From assembly GCA_028293565.1 (NCBI GenBank), contig JAQGON010000193.1, positions 1 through 32,248 on the forward strand: 32,248 nucleotides of DNA. Reading direction: 5' to 3'. The DNA is from Verrucomicrobiota bacterium. Its GTDB lineage: Bacteria; Verrucomicrobiota; Verrucomicrobiia; Opitutales; Opitutaceae. Shown in pieces: positions 7,774 to 15,213 of the stretch (position 1 is its first letter; every line of letters begins with the position of its first letter). The translations under genes were made by a program, and so were the position numbers. Under the pieces are notes generated by a model, which had not been told where the DNA came from, ran no database searches, and worked only from the letters and a program-made list of their open reading frames with translations.

Positions 7774-10281
7774 ATGAAACTGTCACATTATATACTCGGC
7801 GGAGTTCTCGCCGCCACTGCCGGGCTTGCGAAAGCCCAAACTGCCCCCCAGGACCCCAACGACACCTCCGCCACCGGTGACACCGTTCACCTCAGCCCCT
7901 TCCAGGTCAGCGCCAAGGAGGACGTGGGTTACGTGGCCGGCAACGCGATCTCGGCGACCCGGATCAACACCTCGCTGAGCGACCTGCCGTTCTCGATCAC
8001 GGCCTTCACGCCGCAGTTCATCAAGGACACCGGCGCCGCCAACCTGCTGGATATCGTGTCGCAATCCGCGGGAGTGAAGAGCGGAGTGACCGACAACACC
8101 CAGGGCAACGCGGCCTTTTCCGTCCGCGGATTCGTCCAGAGCCCCCAGCGCGACGGCTTTTCCGCCAACCAGCTGGCCAATAATTACGTCGCCGAGGCGG
8201 TCATCGACCGCGTCGAGATCGTCAAGGGCCCGGCTTCGCTGCTTTACGGCGCCATCGCGCCTGGCGGCACCGTGAATTACATCACCAAGGGCGCGGAGCT
8301 GAAGCCGTCGGCCGAGGTGAGTTTCTCGATGGGCAGCTACAATTTTTATAACGTGATGCTCGACGTCAACCAGCCGCTGGTGCCGGACAAGCTGCTCTTC
8401 CGTTTCGTCACGAGCTACGAGAACAACGAGCAGTACGTCCAGAATGTGAAGGGCCACAACACGGTGGTCTACCCGGCGTTGAAGTGGGTGATCTCGCCGA
8501 CCTCGACGCTGTCGCTGACCTATCAGGCGTTCCATAACCGTGAAACGCCCCCGGCGGTCTATCTGCCGAATTCGGATCTGGCCACGCCGAGCAAGGTCGT
8601 CAACGCCCTCTACGGCGCGGGTCATCCGGCCGCCGGATCGCTCCTCGCCAACCAGACGGGCCCGGCGGTGGCCCTCGGCGTGTCGGACGTCTCGGACCCG
8701 GGCTTCATGGGCCCGTTTCCCGCGATGCCGAACAACTTCAACATTTCCGACATCAACGATACCCGGATCAATGACCTGAAGGCGATCAACCTCGAGCTCA
8801 ACGCGAAGGTGAACGACCACTGGTCGACCCGCGCGCATGTCGGCTTCGACAAGGACTTCATGGTCTTCAATGAAACCGGTCACGCCACGCTCTATGTCCC
8901 GCCGCCCGATTCGCTGGTTTACAGCGGTGGCGTCTGGAGCGTTTCGCCGCGCTGGAACGCGCTGACGTCCGCCCAGCAGATCGCCGAGGGCCTGGCGTTT
9001 GCGCAGAAGGCCGTGAACAACCTCTCGTTGCTCGCCTCCTCCCAGAACGGCACGCCGACTCCCGCCCTGATTGACCGCGCCCAACGGGTGCAGGAACAGT
9101 GGATGCAGGGCATCACCGGCCAGGTCGAGGCGGTCGGCGTCTACAATTATCCGACATTCAAGCTGCAGGTCCTGGGCGGTCTTTTCTACGACAAGGTGCG
9201 GTTCAACCTCCGCACGACCCAGAACCGGGGCAACGCCGCCTCTCCCTATCTGCGCGACTGGGACGTGAATCCGGCCAGCCCGTCCTACTACGTGAATTAC
9301 GATGAGGGCTCGTTCACGGGCCGGGACCTGTCCGTGGTCAACGAATACACGACCACGAACAGTTCCGACTATGCGGCCTACGGACTCCTCAACGCCACGA
9401 TGTTCCGGAACCGCCTCATCCTGGTGGGCGGCGCGCGTTACAACGTCAGCTCGTCGCATGTCTTCGACCATACGGTCAACGCCTTCTCCCAGGGCCTGCG
9501 CGCGAAGCACACCACGCCGCAGATGGGCTTCGGATTCAAGTTCACTCCCGACATCATGCTGTACGCTTCGTATAGTGAATCCTATACGCTTTCGACCCAG
9601 CCCTACCTGACGGTCGAGGGAACTGTGAACGGTCTGCCGGCTGCCGTTCCCACGACGCCGACCGCGCCGACGATCGGCAAGGGCACGGAAGTCGGAATCA
9701 AGGTGGAGATGCTCGACAACAAGCTTCACCTGACGCTGGCAGCCTATCAGATCAAGCAGATCAACGTGCTCCAGCCCTTGAACCAGAACATCAACGGCGT
9801 GGGCATCGTCCTGTGGAGCCAGGGTGCGGAGCAGAAGGGCAACGGCGCCGAGATGACGCTGGCCTGGACACCCCGCAAGAACCTGCAGGTCATCTTCAAC
9901 GCCTCGGAAGAGGATGTGCGCAACACCAAGGAACCCTACGGCCTCGCGTACTACCTCGGGCAGAATGTCGGCTTCACGGCGAAGACCATGGCCAACTTCT
10001 GGACGCGTTATGACTTCACGAGCGATTCGTTGAAGGGCCTGTGGGTTGGCGGCGGCGTCAACTACGTCGGCACCAGCGCCGGCGGTCCGCGCAACAAGGC
10101 TTATTATCTGCCGGATTATACCCTGTACAATACCGCGCTCGGCCTCGATTGGACGTGGAACCGTCACAAGATGACCACCACGTTCAATTTCAAGAACATG
10201 GGCAACGCCGCCTACAAGCCGTCGCCCAACTCGGTCGGCGAGCCCCGGCGGCTGCTTCTCACCACCTCCATCCATTTCTGA
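7774..10281 (+). CDS. TonB-dependent outer-membrane receptor (copy 2)
   Basis: An 835-residue paralogue of the preceding receptor, alignable end to end with mostly conservative changes. The signal peptide is MKLSHYILGGVLAATAGLAKAQ; the TonB-box-like segment is HLSPFQV. The plug contains DLPFSITAFTPQFIKDTG, SVRGF, VIDRVEIVKGPASLLYG and PGGTVNYITK, and the barrel ends in IHF. Near-identical barrel segments (for example VYSGGVWSVSPRW and AQQIAEGLA) sit in the middle of both proteins, while differences gather in likely loops, so the two may import related but different ligands. The upstream leader is duplicated too. Two tandem hairpins directly downstream suggest that transcription stops before the propeller genes. 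Confidence 0.95.
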   Translation: MKLSHYILGGVLAATAGLAKAQTAPQDPNDTSATGDTVHLSPFQVSAKEDVGYVAGNAISATRINTSLSDLPFSITAFTPQFIKDTGAANLLDIVSQSAGVKSGVTDNTQGNAAFSVRGFVQSPQRDGFSANQLANNYVAEAVIDRVEIVKGPASLLYGAIAPGGTVNYITKGAELKPSAEVSFSMGSYNFYNVMLDVNQPLVPDKLLFRFVTSYENNEQYVQNVKGHNTVVYPALKWVISPTSTLSLTYQAFHNRETPPAVYLPNSDLATPSKVVNALYGAGHPAAGSLLANQTGPAVALGVSDVSDPGFMGPFPAMPNNFNISDINDTRINDLKAINLELNAKVNDHWSTRAHVGFDKDFMVFNETGHATLYVPPPDSLVYSGGVWSVSPRWNALTSAQQIAEGLAFAQKAVNNLSLLASSQNGTPTPALIDRAQRVQEQWMQGITGQVEAVGVYNYPTFKLQVLGGLFYDKVRFNLRTTQNRGNAASPYLRDWDVNPASPSYYVNYDEGSFTGRDLSVVNEYTTTNSSDYAAYGLLNATMFRNRLILVGGARYNVSSSHVFDHTVNAFSQGLRAKHTTPQMGFGFKFTPDIMLYASYSESYTLSTQPYLTVEGTVNGLPAAVPTTPTAPTIGKGTEVGIKVEMLDNKLHLTLAAYQIKQINVLQPLNQNINGVGIVLWSQGAEQKGNGAEMTLAWTPRKNLQVIFNASEEDVRNTKEPYGLAYYLGQNVGFTAKTMANFWTRYDFTSDSLKGLWVGGGVNYVGTSAGGPRNKAYYLPDYTLYNTALGLDWTWNRHKMTTTFNFKNMGNAAYKPSPNSVGEPRRLLLTTSIHF

Positions 10282-10296
10282 GGCATCCGTGAGAAC

Positions 10297-10318
10297 GGCT
10301 CCCATCGCGGGAGCCTTT
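10297..10318 (+). terminator. hairpin terminator 1 after TonB receptor copy 2
   Basis: GGCTCCC (10297-10303) pairs exactly with GGGAGCC (10309-10315) around ATCGC, followed by TTT, 15 bases after the stop codon. Confidence 0.65.
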
Positions 10319-10324
10319 GGTCAC

Positions 10325-10371
10325 CGGCCGGCTTCGGGCGCCCTGCGCTCGAAGCCGGCCGTTCCATTTTT
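10325..10371 (+). terminator. hairpin terminator 2 after TonB receptor copy 2
   Basis: CGGCCGGCTTCG (10325-10336) pairs exactly with CGAAGCCGGCCG (10350-10361), a 12-base-pair stem followed by TTCCATTTTT. With the hairpin just upstream this makes a tandem terminator. The remaining ~190 bases to the next start hold no recognised element. Confidence 0.7.
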
Positions 10372-10562
10372 CCCGGTCGCGGACCCGCGTGCACGCGGCA
10401 TTGCCCGCCCGGCGTCACATTCAGCCGATGTACGGTTTGGCGCGGTGTGCTGTTTTCCGGAGAACCCCTTTGCGTTCCGGCCCTTGCGGCGTCGCCGGAG
10501 GCGGAGCCGCGCCGCTTCCCCATCATGCCTCGGTAATGTTCGATTCGATAGCATGCGAACTC

Positions 10563-11627
10563 ATGAGCAGCTCCCGATCCATGCGCCGGCGCGCCCTCTC
10601 GACCACGGTTGCGATCGTGGTCTTGCTCGCCGCGATCCGGATTCGGGCGTCGGAGCCGGCCGCGTCCGAGAGGGGACCTTACCGCGTGTCGCAGGTCTTT
10701 CATGTCGGCGGCGAGGGGAGCTATTGGGATTACGTGACGATCGATCCGGGCCGCGGTCTCCTCTATCTTTCCCGCGGCAGCCATGTGATGGTGCTCTCGA
10801 TCGCCGACGGCGCCACGGTCGCGGACATTCGCGGGCAGGATCGCAATCACGGGGTGGCGCTGGTGCCGGCGGCGGGCCGCGGGTTCATCTCCGATGGCGA
10901 CGAGGGGTCCGTCGTCGTTTTTGACCTCGCGACGCATGCCGTCCTCGGAAAAATCAAGGCGGAGATCGATGCCGACGAGATCGTCTACGACCCGGTTTCC
11001 GACAAGGTCCTCGTCGTCGCGGGCGATTCCAATACGCTGGCGTCAATTTCGCCTGGCGTGAATCCGAAGTCCGGCGCTGTCGACGCCAGCCTTAATCTCG
11101 GAGGGAAGCCCGGGTCCTTCGTCGTCGACCGGGGCAAGGCCTATGTCAATCTGGCGGACCGCAGCCAGGTCGCCGTGGTCGATGTCAAGGGCATGAAGGT
11201 GGTCGAACGCTGGTCCACGGCGCCAGGCGGGGAGCCGTCCGGGATCGCGATGGACCCGGCGCGCCGGCGGCTCTTCATCGGCTGCCGCAATCCTCAGAAG
11301 GTCGTCGTGATGAACGCCGACGACGGCCGGATCATCGGTGAGGTTGCGATCGGGGCAGGGGTGGACGGAATCCTCTTCGACGGAGACATTTTCGCGTCGT
11401 GCCGCGACGGAACCCTCGCGGTGATCCGTGAAACCTCGCCGGACCGTTTCGAACTGATTCAGACCCTGAGAACCAAGCCGTGGGCCGGAACCATGGGGCT
11501 GGATCCTCGCACCCATCGGATTTACCTCCCGACCGCCGAATTTGCCCAGCCTCCGGGAGTGAAGACCCGCACCGCGGTCATCCCCGATTCCTTCGCCGTC
11601 CTGGTCGTGAGCCCCACCGGCAAATAG
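10563..11627 (+). CDS. YncE-like beta-propeller protein 1
   Basis: A secreted protein of about 354 residues made of repeated propeller blades: each carries a pattern like YDPVSDKVLVV..., ...FVVDRGKAYVNLADRSQVAVVD..., ...GIAMDPARRRLFIGCRN..., typical of the YncE/cytochrome-cd1-like seven-bladed family. An N-terminal signal (MRRRALSTTVAIVVLLAAIRIRAS) predicts periplasmic or surface location. Start choice is uncertain: ATG 10563 or ATG 10581 both give a good signal peptide, and an open frame reaches back to 10317 across the terminator, which is unlikely to be translated. YncE-like proteins are often found beside TonB receptors and metal genes, but their biochemical role is poorly defined. It is followed after 169 bases by a paralogue. 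Confidence 0.82.
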   Translation: MSSSRSMRRRALSTTVAIVVLLAAIRIRASEPAASERGPYRVSQVFHVGGEGSYWDYVTIDPGRGLLYLSRGSHVMVLSIADGATVADIRGQDRNHGVALVPAAGRGFISDGDEGSVVVFDLATHAVLGKIKAEIDADEIVYDPVSDKVLVVAGDSNTLASISPGVNPKSGAVDASLNLGGKPGSFVVDRGKAYVNLADRSQVAVVDVKGMKVVERWSTAPGGEPSGIAMDPARRRLFIGCRNPQKVVVMNADDGRIIGEVAIGAGVDGILFDGDIFASCRDGTLAVIRETSPDRFELIQTLRTKPWAGTMGLDPRTHRIYLPTAEFAQPPGVKTRTAVIPDSFAVLVVSPTGK

Positions 11628-11796
11628 GCATCCCGTTCTCACCGCGCGAATTTTGTTCGAATTTCACGCCGTCATATTCTCGTCATCTTCCGTCTGGTAT
11701 CTTCCGCCCCAGTTTCCTTCACCCCTGTTTGTTTCCGGCCGCTCCTGACGTGCGCCGTTCCCTGATTCCCCTCCGTCATTTTTTCCTCCTACCATC

Positions 11797-12831
11797 ATGA
11801 AATCCCTGCTCACGAAATTCCTCGCCCTCTCCGGCATTCTCGGGGTGGCCGTCACCGCTCACGCGGACTACTCGGTTCTGTCCCACTATAAAATTGGCGG
11901 CGACAACTCGCGTTACGATTACATCACGGTCGACCCGGTCGCCCGCCGCGCCTATGTCGCGCACGAAAAGAAATTCGAAGTACTGAACGTCGACACCGGC
12001 GAAAAGATCGGCGAGCTCGGGCCGCTCACGAAGGCCCACGGCGTCGCGCTCGTTCCTGACACCGGCCACGGCTTCGCCAGCAGCGGCATCGACGATGTCA
12101 TCATCATGTTCGACCTGAAGACCCTCGAGCAGATCAAGCGCTTCAAGTCCACCGGCTCGAATCCCGACTCCATCATGTACGATCCGCAGACCAAGCGGGT
12201 CTACGCCGCCAACCACGGCGACACGGGTGACGTCACGGTGATCGACCCGGCCTCCGGCGAGATCGTCGCGACGGTCAAGCTCGGCGCCAACGTGCTCGAA
12301 GGCATTTGCTTCGACGGCCGCGGGCACGCCTTTGTGAACGACGAGGAAAAGAGCTCGGTCCGCGTGTTCGACACCCAGACCCTGAAGCCGCTTGCAGTCT
12401 GGCCGTCCACGGGCGGCGAGGGCGGCACGGGCATCGCCTGTGACGTCGAAGGTCACCGGATCTTCTCGGCCTGCGCCAATTTCAAGATGGTCGTGCTCGA
12501 CAGCGACACCGGCAAGGTGGTCGCCACCGTCCCGACCGGCGAGGATCCGGACGGCCTGACCTTCGACCCGAAGACGAAGCGCATCTTCACCTCGAACTTC
12601 GACGGCACGATGACGGTCATCCAGCAGAACACCCCGGACAAATACACGGTCCTGCAGAACGTCGCCACCGGCCTCGGCTACAAGACGATCGGCCTCGACG
12701 AGAAGACGGGCCATGTCCTGACCTGCGGCGCCAAGATGGGACCGAAGCCGGCGCGCGTCAAAGGCGGGCCCGCTCCGAAGGCTCCGATCATTCCCGGCAC
12801 GTTCGAAGTGCTCGTGGTGGGCGAAAAATAA
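11797..12831 (+). CDS. YncE-like beta-propeller protein 2
   Basis: A 344-residue secreted propeller protein. The signal peptide is MKSLLTKFLALSGILGVAVTAHA. Blades repeat the pattern of an Asp-Pro turn followed by a strand (YITVDPVARRAYVAH, IMYDPQTKRVYAANHG, LTFDPKTKRIFTSN). It is clearly related to the preceding protein: both begin with a segment like Y...HYKIGGDNSRYDYITVDP and both end with ...PGTFEVLVV or ...PDSFAVLVV. The efflux lipoprotein gene starts 21 bases downstream, so this gene probably heads that operon. A periplasmic role in ligand or metal handling is a guess from context. The 169 bases upstream hold no clear promoter and no hairpin. Confidence 0.88.
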   Translation: MKSLLTKFLALSGILGVAVTAHADYSVLSHYKIGGDNSRYDYITVDPVARRAYVAHEKKFEVLNVDTGEKIGELGPLTKAHGVALVPDTGHGFASSGIDDVIIMFDLKTLEQIKRFKSTGSNPDSIMYDPQTKRVYAANHGDTGDVTVIDPASGEIVATVKLGANVLEGICFDGRGHAFVNDEEKSSVRVFDTQTLKPLAVWPSTGGEGGTGIACDVEGHRIFSACANFKMVVLDSDTGKVVATVPTGEDPDGLTFDPKTKRIFTSNFDGTMTVIQQNTPDKYTVLQNVATGLGYKTIGLDEKTGHVLTCGAKMGPKPARVKGGPAPKAPIIPGTFEVLVVGEK

Positions 12832-12852
12832 CCCCAACCTTACCACCGCCCC

Positions 12853-14247
12853 GTGAACCTCGGCCGTACCCTCGGCCTGCCGGTCGCGCTGATCCTCACG
12901 GGTTGCGCGACCCAGCAGGTGCCCCCGGCTCCGCTCTCCGCGGCGACCGCCGCCGCCAATCTGACGGCCCGCTCGCTGCATGATCCGGACCTGCATCGTT
13001 TCCTGGCCGAAAATCTCGGCCATGACCCGGCCGAGTGGGATTTCGAGGCGCTGAGCTGGGTGGCTTTTTATTATCATCCGTCGCTCAATGTCGCCCGAGC
13101 CCAGTGGGCGACCGCCCGGGCGGTCCAAACCAGCGCGGGGGTCCGTCCAAATCCGACCCTCTCGCTGGTGCCCGGGTACAGCACCACGCACGAGGCCGGG
13201 ATTTCGCCCTGGTTTCCGGCGATCAACTTCGACTTCCTGATCCAGACGGCACGGAAGCGCGGCTATCTCCAGGCGGTCGCCCAGGCTGATGCCGAAGCGG
13301 CGCGGCTCGCGGTGTTTTCCGCGGCGTGGCAGGTGCGCAGCGACCTGCGGCGCGCCTTGGCCGACGCCTCCGTGGCGGTGCGGCGCGACTCGCTCCTCCG
13401 CGCCCAGGCAGCGGTGCAGCAGCGGCTGCTGACGCTTCTCGAGCAACGCCTCGCGGCCGGCGCGGTCGGCGCCGCCGAGGTTTCGCCCGCGCGCACGGCC
13501 ATGTATCGTGCACAGTCCGCCGCCGCCGACGCCGCCAGCCAAGCGATCACGGCGCGGGCACGGATTGCCGCGGCCCTCGGTCTGCCGCTGGCCGCGCTTG
13601 ACGGAGTCGCCCTCGTGCCTCCCTCCGTCCCGCGGACCTTTTCCGATGACGAACTCGCGGCGGCTCGCCAGCTCTCCCTCCAGTCCCGGTCGGATGTCCT
13701 CGCCGCGCTTGCCAAATATGCCGCGACGCAGGCCACGCTGGAGCTCGAGATCGCCAAGCAGCAGCCGGATTTCCATCTCGGGCCCGGGTACCAGTGGGAC
13801 CAGGGCGTGACCAAATGGAGCCTCGCGCTGACGTTTGAACTCCCGATTTTTCACCGCAACGAGGCCGCGATCGCCGAAGCAGTCGCCCGCCGTGCGGAAG
13901 CCGCCGCCCAATTCGGAGCAGTCCAGGCCCAGGCCGTGGCCAATGTCGACGCCGCCATGGCCGCGCAACGGGCCGCCGCCGCCCAGCTGGATTATGTCCG
14001 CCGCCTCCGCGGCGAGAGCGAGAAACTCTCCGCCCTGGCCGGCCGCCGTCTGGAATTGGGCGCCGCCGACCAGGTGGAGGTCCAGTCCGCCCAGCTCGAT
14101 CTCGCGACCGCCGAAACGCTGAGTGCCGACGCGGAAAACGCCGCGGCCCTCGCCGCCGGCCAGCTCGAAGATGCCTTGCAGGTCCCCTTTAACCGTCTCG
14201 ACACGCTGGCGGATTCCACGCGCGTCAACCCAACCCCCAAGCCATGA
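12853..14247 (+). CDS. TolC/CusC-type outer-membrane efflux lipoprotein
   Basis: A 464-residue outer-membrane channel component of a tripartite efflux pump. It starts with GTG; the first residues form a lipoprotein signal with lipobox LTGC (Cys18). Two related halves of long Ala/Gln/Arg-rich helices follow, as in the outer-membrane efflux protein family (first half around NPTLSLVPGY, second half around HLGPGYQWDQGVTKWSLALTFELPIF). The conserved P-G-Y and E-L-P-I-F elements mark the barrel strands. It would form the trimeric duct that receives substrate from the adaptor and pump encoded next. The stop codon overlaps the adaptor start by four bases (ATGA), indicating translational coupling. Substrate is inferred from the pump. 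Confidence 0.9.
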   Translation: MNLGRTLGLPVALILTGCATQQVPPAPLSAATAAANLTARSLHDPDLHRFLAENLGHDPAEWDFEALSWVAFYYHPSLNVARAQWATARAVQTSAGVRPNPTLSLVPGYSTTHEAGISPWFPAINFDFLIQTARKRGYLQAVAQADAEAARLAVFSAAWQVRSDLRRALADASVAVRRDSLLRAQAAVQQRLLTLLEQRLAAGAVGAAEVSPARTAMYRAQSAAADAASQAITARARIAAALGLPLAALDGVALVPPSVPRTFSDDELAAARQLSLQSRSDVLAALAKYAATQATLELEIAKQQPDFHLGPGYQWDQGVTKWSLALTFELPIFHRNEAAIAEAVARRAEAAAQFGAVQAQAVANVDAAMAAQRAAAAQLDYVRRLRGESEKLSALAGRRLELGAADQVEVQSAQLDLATAETLSADAENAAALAAGQLEDALQVPFNRLDTLADSTRVNPTPKP

Positions 14248-15209
14248 AGAAAACTGTCATTGGAATTATCTTCGGCCTCGCCGTCGGCGCCCTCGCGATG
14301 AAGCTGATCTCTGAACACAACGCCGCTCCTCCCAAGGAGGCCGCCGCAGCCGCCGAGCCCCCGGCGCCGAACCCGACGAAATTCTCGGCGGCAAAGCGCG
14401 AGGCGGCCGGCATCAAGCTGGCGCGGCCCACGAGCGCCACGCTCGCCCCCGAGATCAAGGGCTTTGGCCGCGTCCTCGACGCCAGCCCCTTCCTGTCGCT
14501 GCTCGCGGAGGCCCAGAGCGCCGCGGCCACCTACGAAGGCACGCAAAAGGAGCTCGAGCGCGTGAAGAAACTGAACGCGGCCGATGCGAATGTTTCGACG
14601 CAGGCCGTCGAAGCGGCGGAAGCCGCCGAAGCGCGCGATCGCGCGGCGCTGGCCTCGGCCCGCATGCGCATGAACGCCAGCTGGGGCCGCCAGCTCGCCG
14701 GCGCCGCCGGCACCGCCATCACCGAAGCCCTGGAAAAAGGCGGTTCGCTGGTGCGGCTCGACATCCTCCCGGGCGACGCCCCGGCGGCGATGCCGAAGAA
14801 CGCGACCGTGGCCCTGATGGGCAGCGAAGAAGTCTTTCCCGCCGAAATTCTCGGCTCCGCCCCGACCGCCGATCCGCAGATGCAGGGCACCAGTTACGTC
14901 GCCCTGGTCCGCGATCACCTCCTTCCGGCGGGCGCCGCCCTGCGCGTGACCGTTGCCGGCGCCGGCGAAAGCAAGGCCGCCCTCATCGTGCCCCGCTCGG
15001 CCATCGTCTATCACCAAGGCAGCGCGTGGGTCTATGCCCTGGGAGAGGAAGACACTTTCTTCCGCCGCCTCGTGACCCTCGGCCGCTCCACGGCTGACGG
15101 CGTCGAGATTCCCTCGGGCCTGACTGAAGAGGAGCAAGTGGCCGTGACCGGTGCGCAACAGCTGCTCTCGGCCGAGCTGCAGGCCGGCGGCGCCGCCGAA
15201 GAGGAATAA
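14244..15209 (+). CDS. short RND periplasmic adaptor (membrane-fusion protein)
   Basis: A 321-residue adaptor placed between the channel and the pump genes. An N-terminal membrane anchor (TVIGIIFGLAVGALAMKL) is followed by a Pro/Ala linker, a short beta segment (LAPEIKGFGRVLDAS), an Ala/Glu-rich helical stretch at about 90-150 that could form a short hairpin, and a C-terminal beta-barrel and membrane-proximal part (LIVPRSAIVYHQGSAWVYAL, VAVTGAQQLLSAEL). The usual lipoyl half-motifs flanking the hairpin, with a G-D-x-V-x-x-G-Q-x-L signature, are not found, and the protein is shorter than typical CusB/CzcB (about 380-500). It ends five bases before the pump gene. The identity rests on context plus the C-terminal similarity; it is a confident adaptor but an atypical one. 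Confidence 0.85.
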   Translation: MKKTVIGIIFGLAVGALAMKLISEHNAAPPKEAAAAAEPPAPNPTKFSAAKREAAGIKLARPTSATLAPEIKGFGRVLDASPFLSLLAEAQSAAATYEGTQKELERVKKLNAADANVSTQAVEAAEAAEARDRAALASARMRMNASWGRQLAGAAGTAITEALEKGGSLVRLDILPGDAPAAMPKNATVALMGSEEVFPAEILGSAPTADPQMQGTSYVALVRDHLLPAGAALRVTVAGAGESKAALIVPRSAIVYHQGSAWVYALGEEDTFFRRLVTLGRSTADGVEIPSGLTEEEQVAVTGAQQLLSAELQAGGAAEEE

Positions 15210-15213
15210 CACC

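Noticed and set aside
7783-10305. An 840-codon open frame on the - strand covering all of receptor copy 2
   Set aside because: It mirrors the receptor gene codon by codon; such antisense frames are common in G/C-ending genes. The + strand product has a signal peptide, TonB box and plug.
11776-13968. 730-codon - strand open frame over the propeller and TolC genes
   Set aside because: It crosses two well-supported genes and has no recognisable domain.
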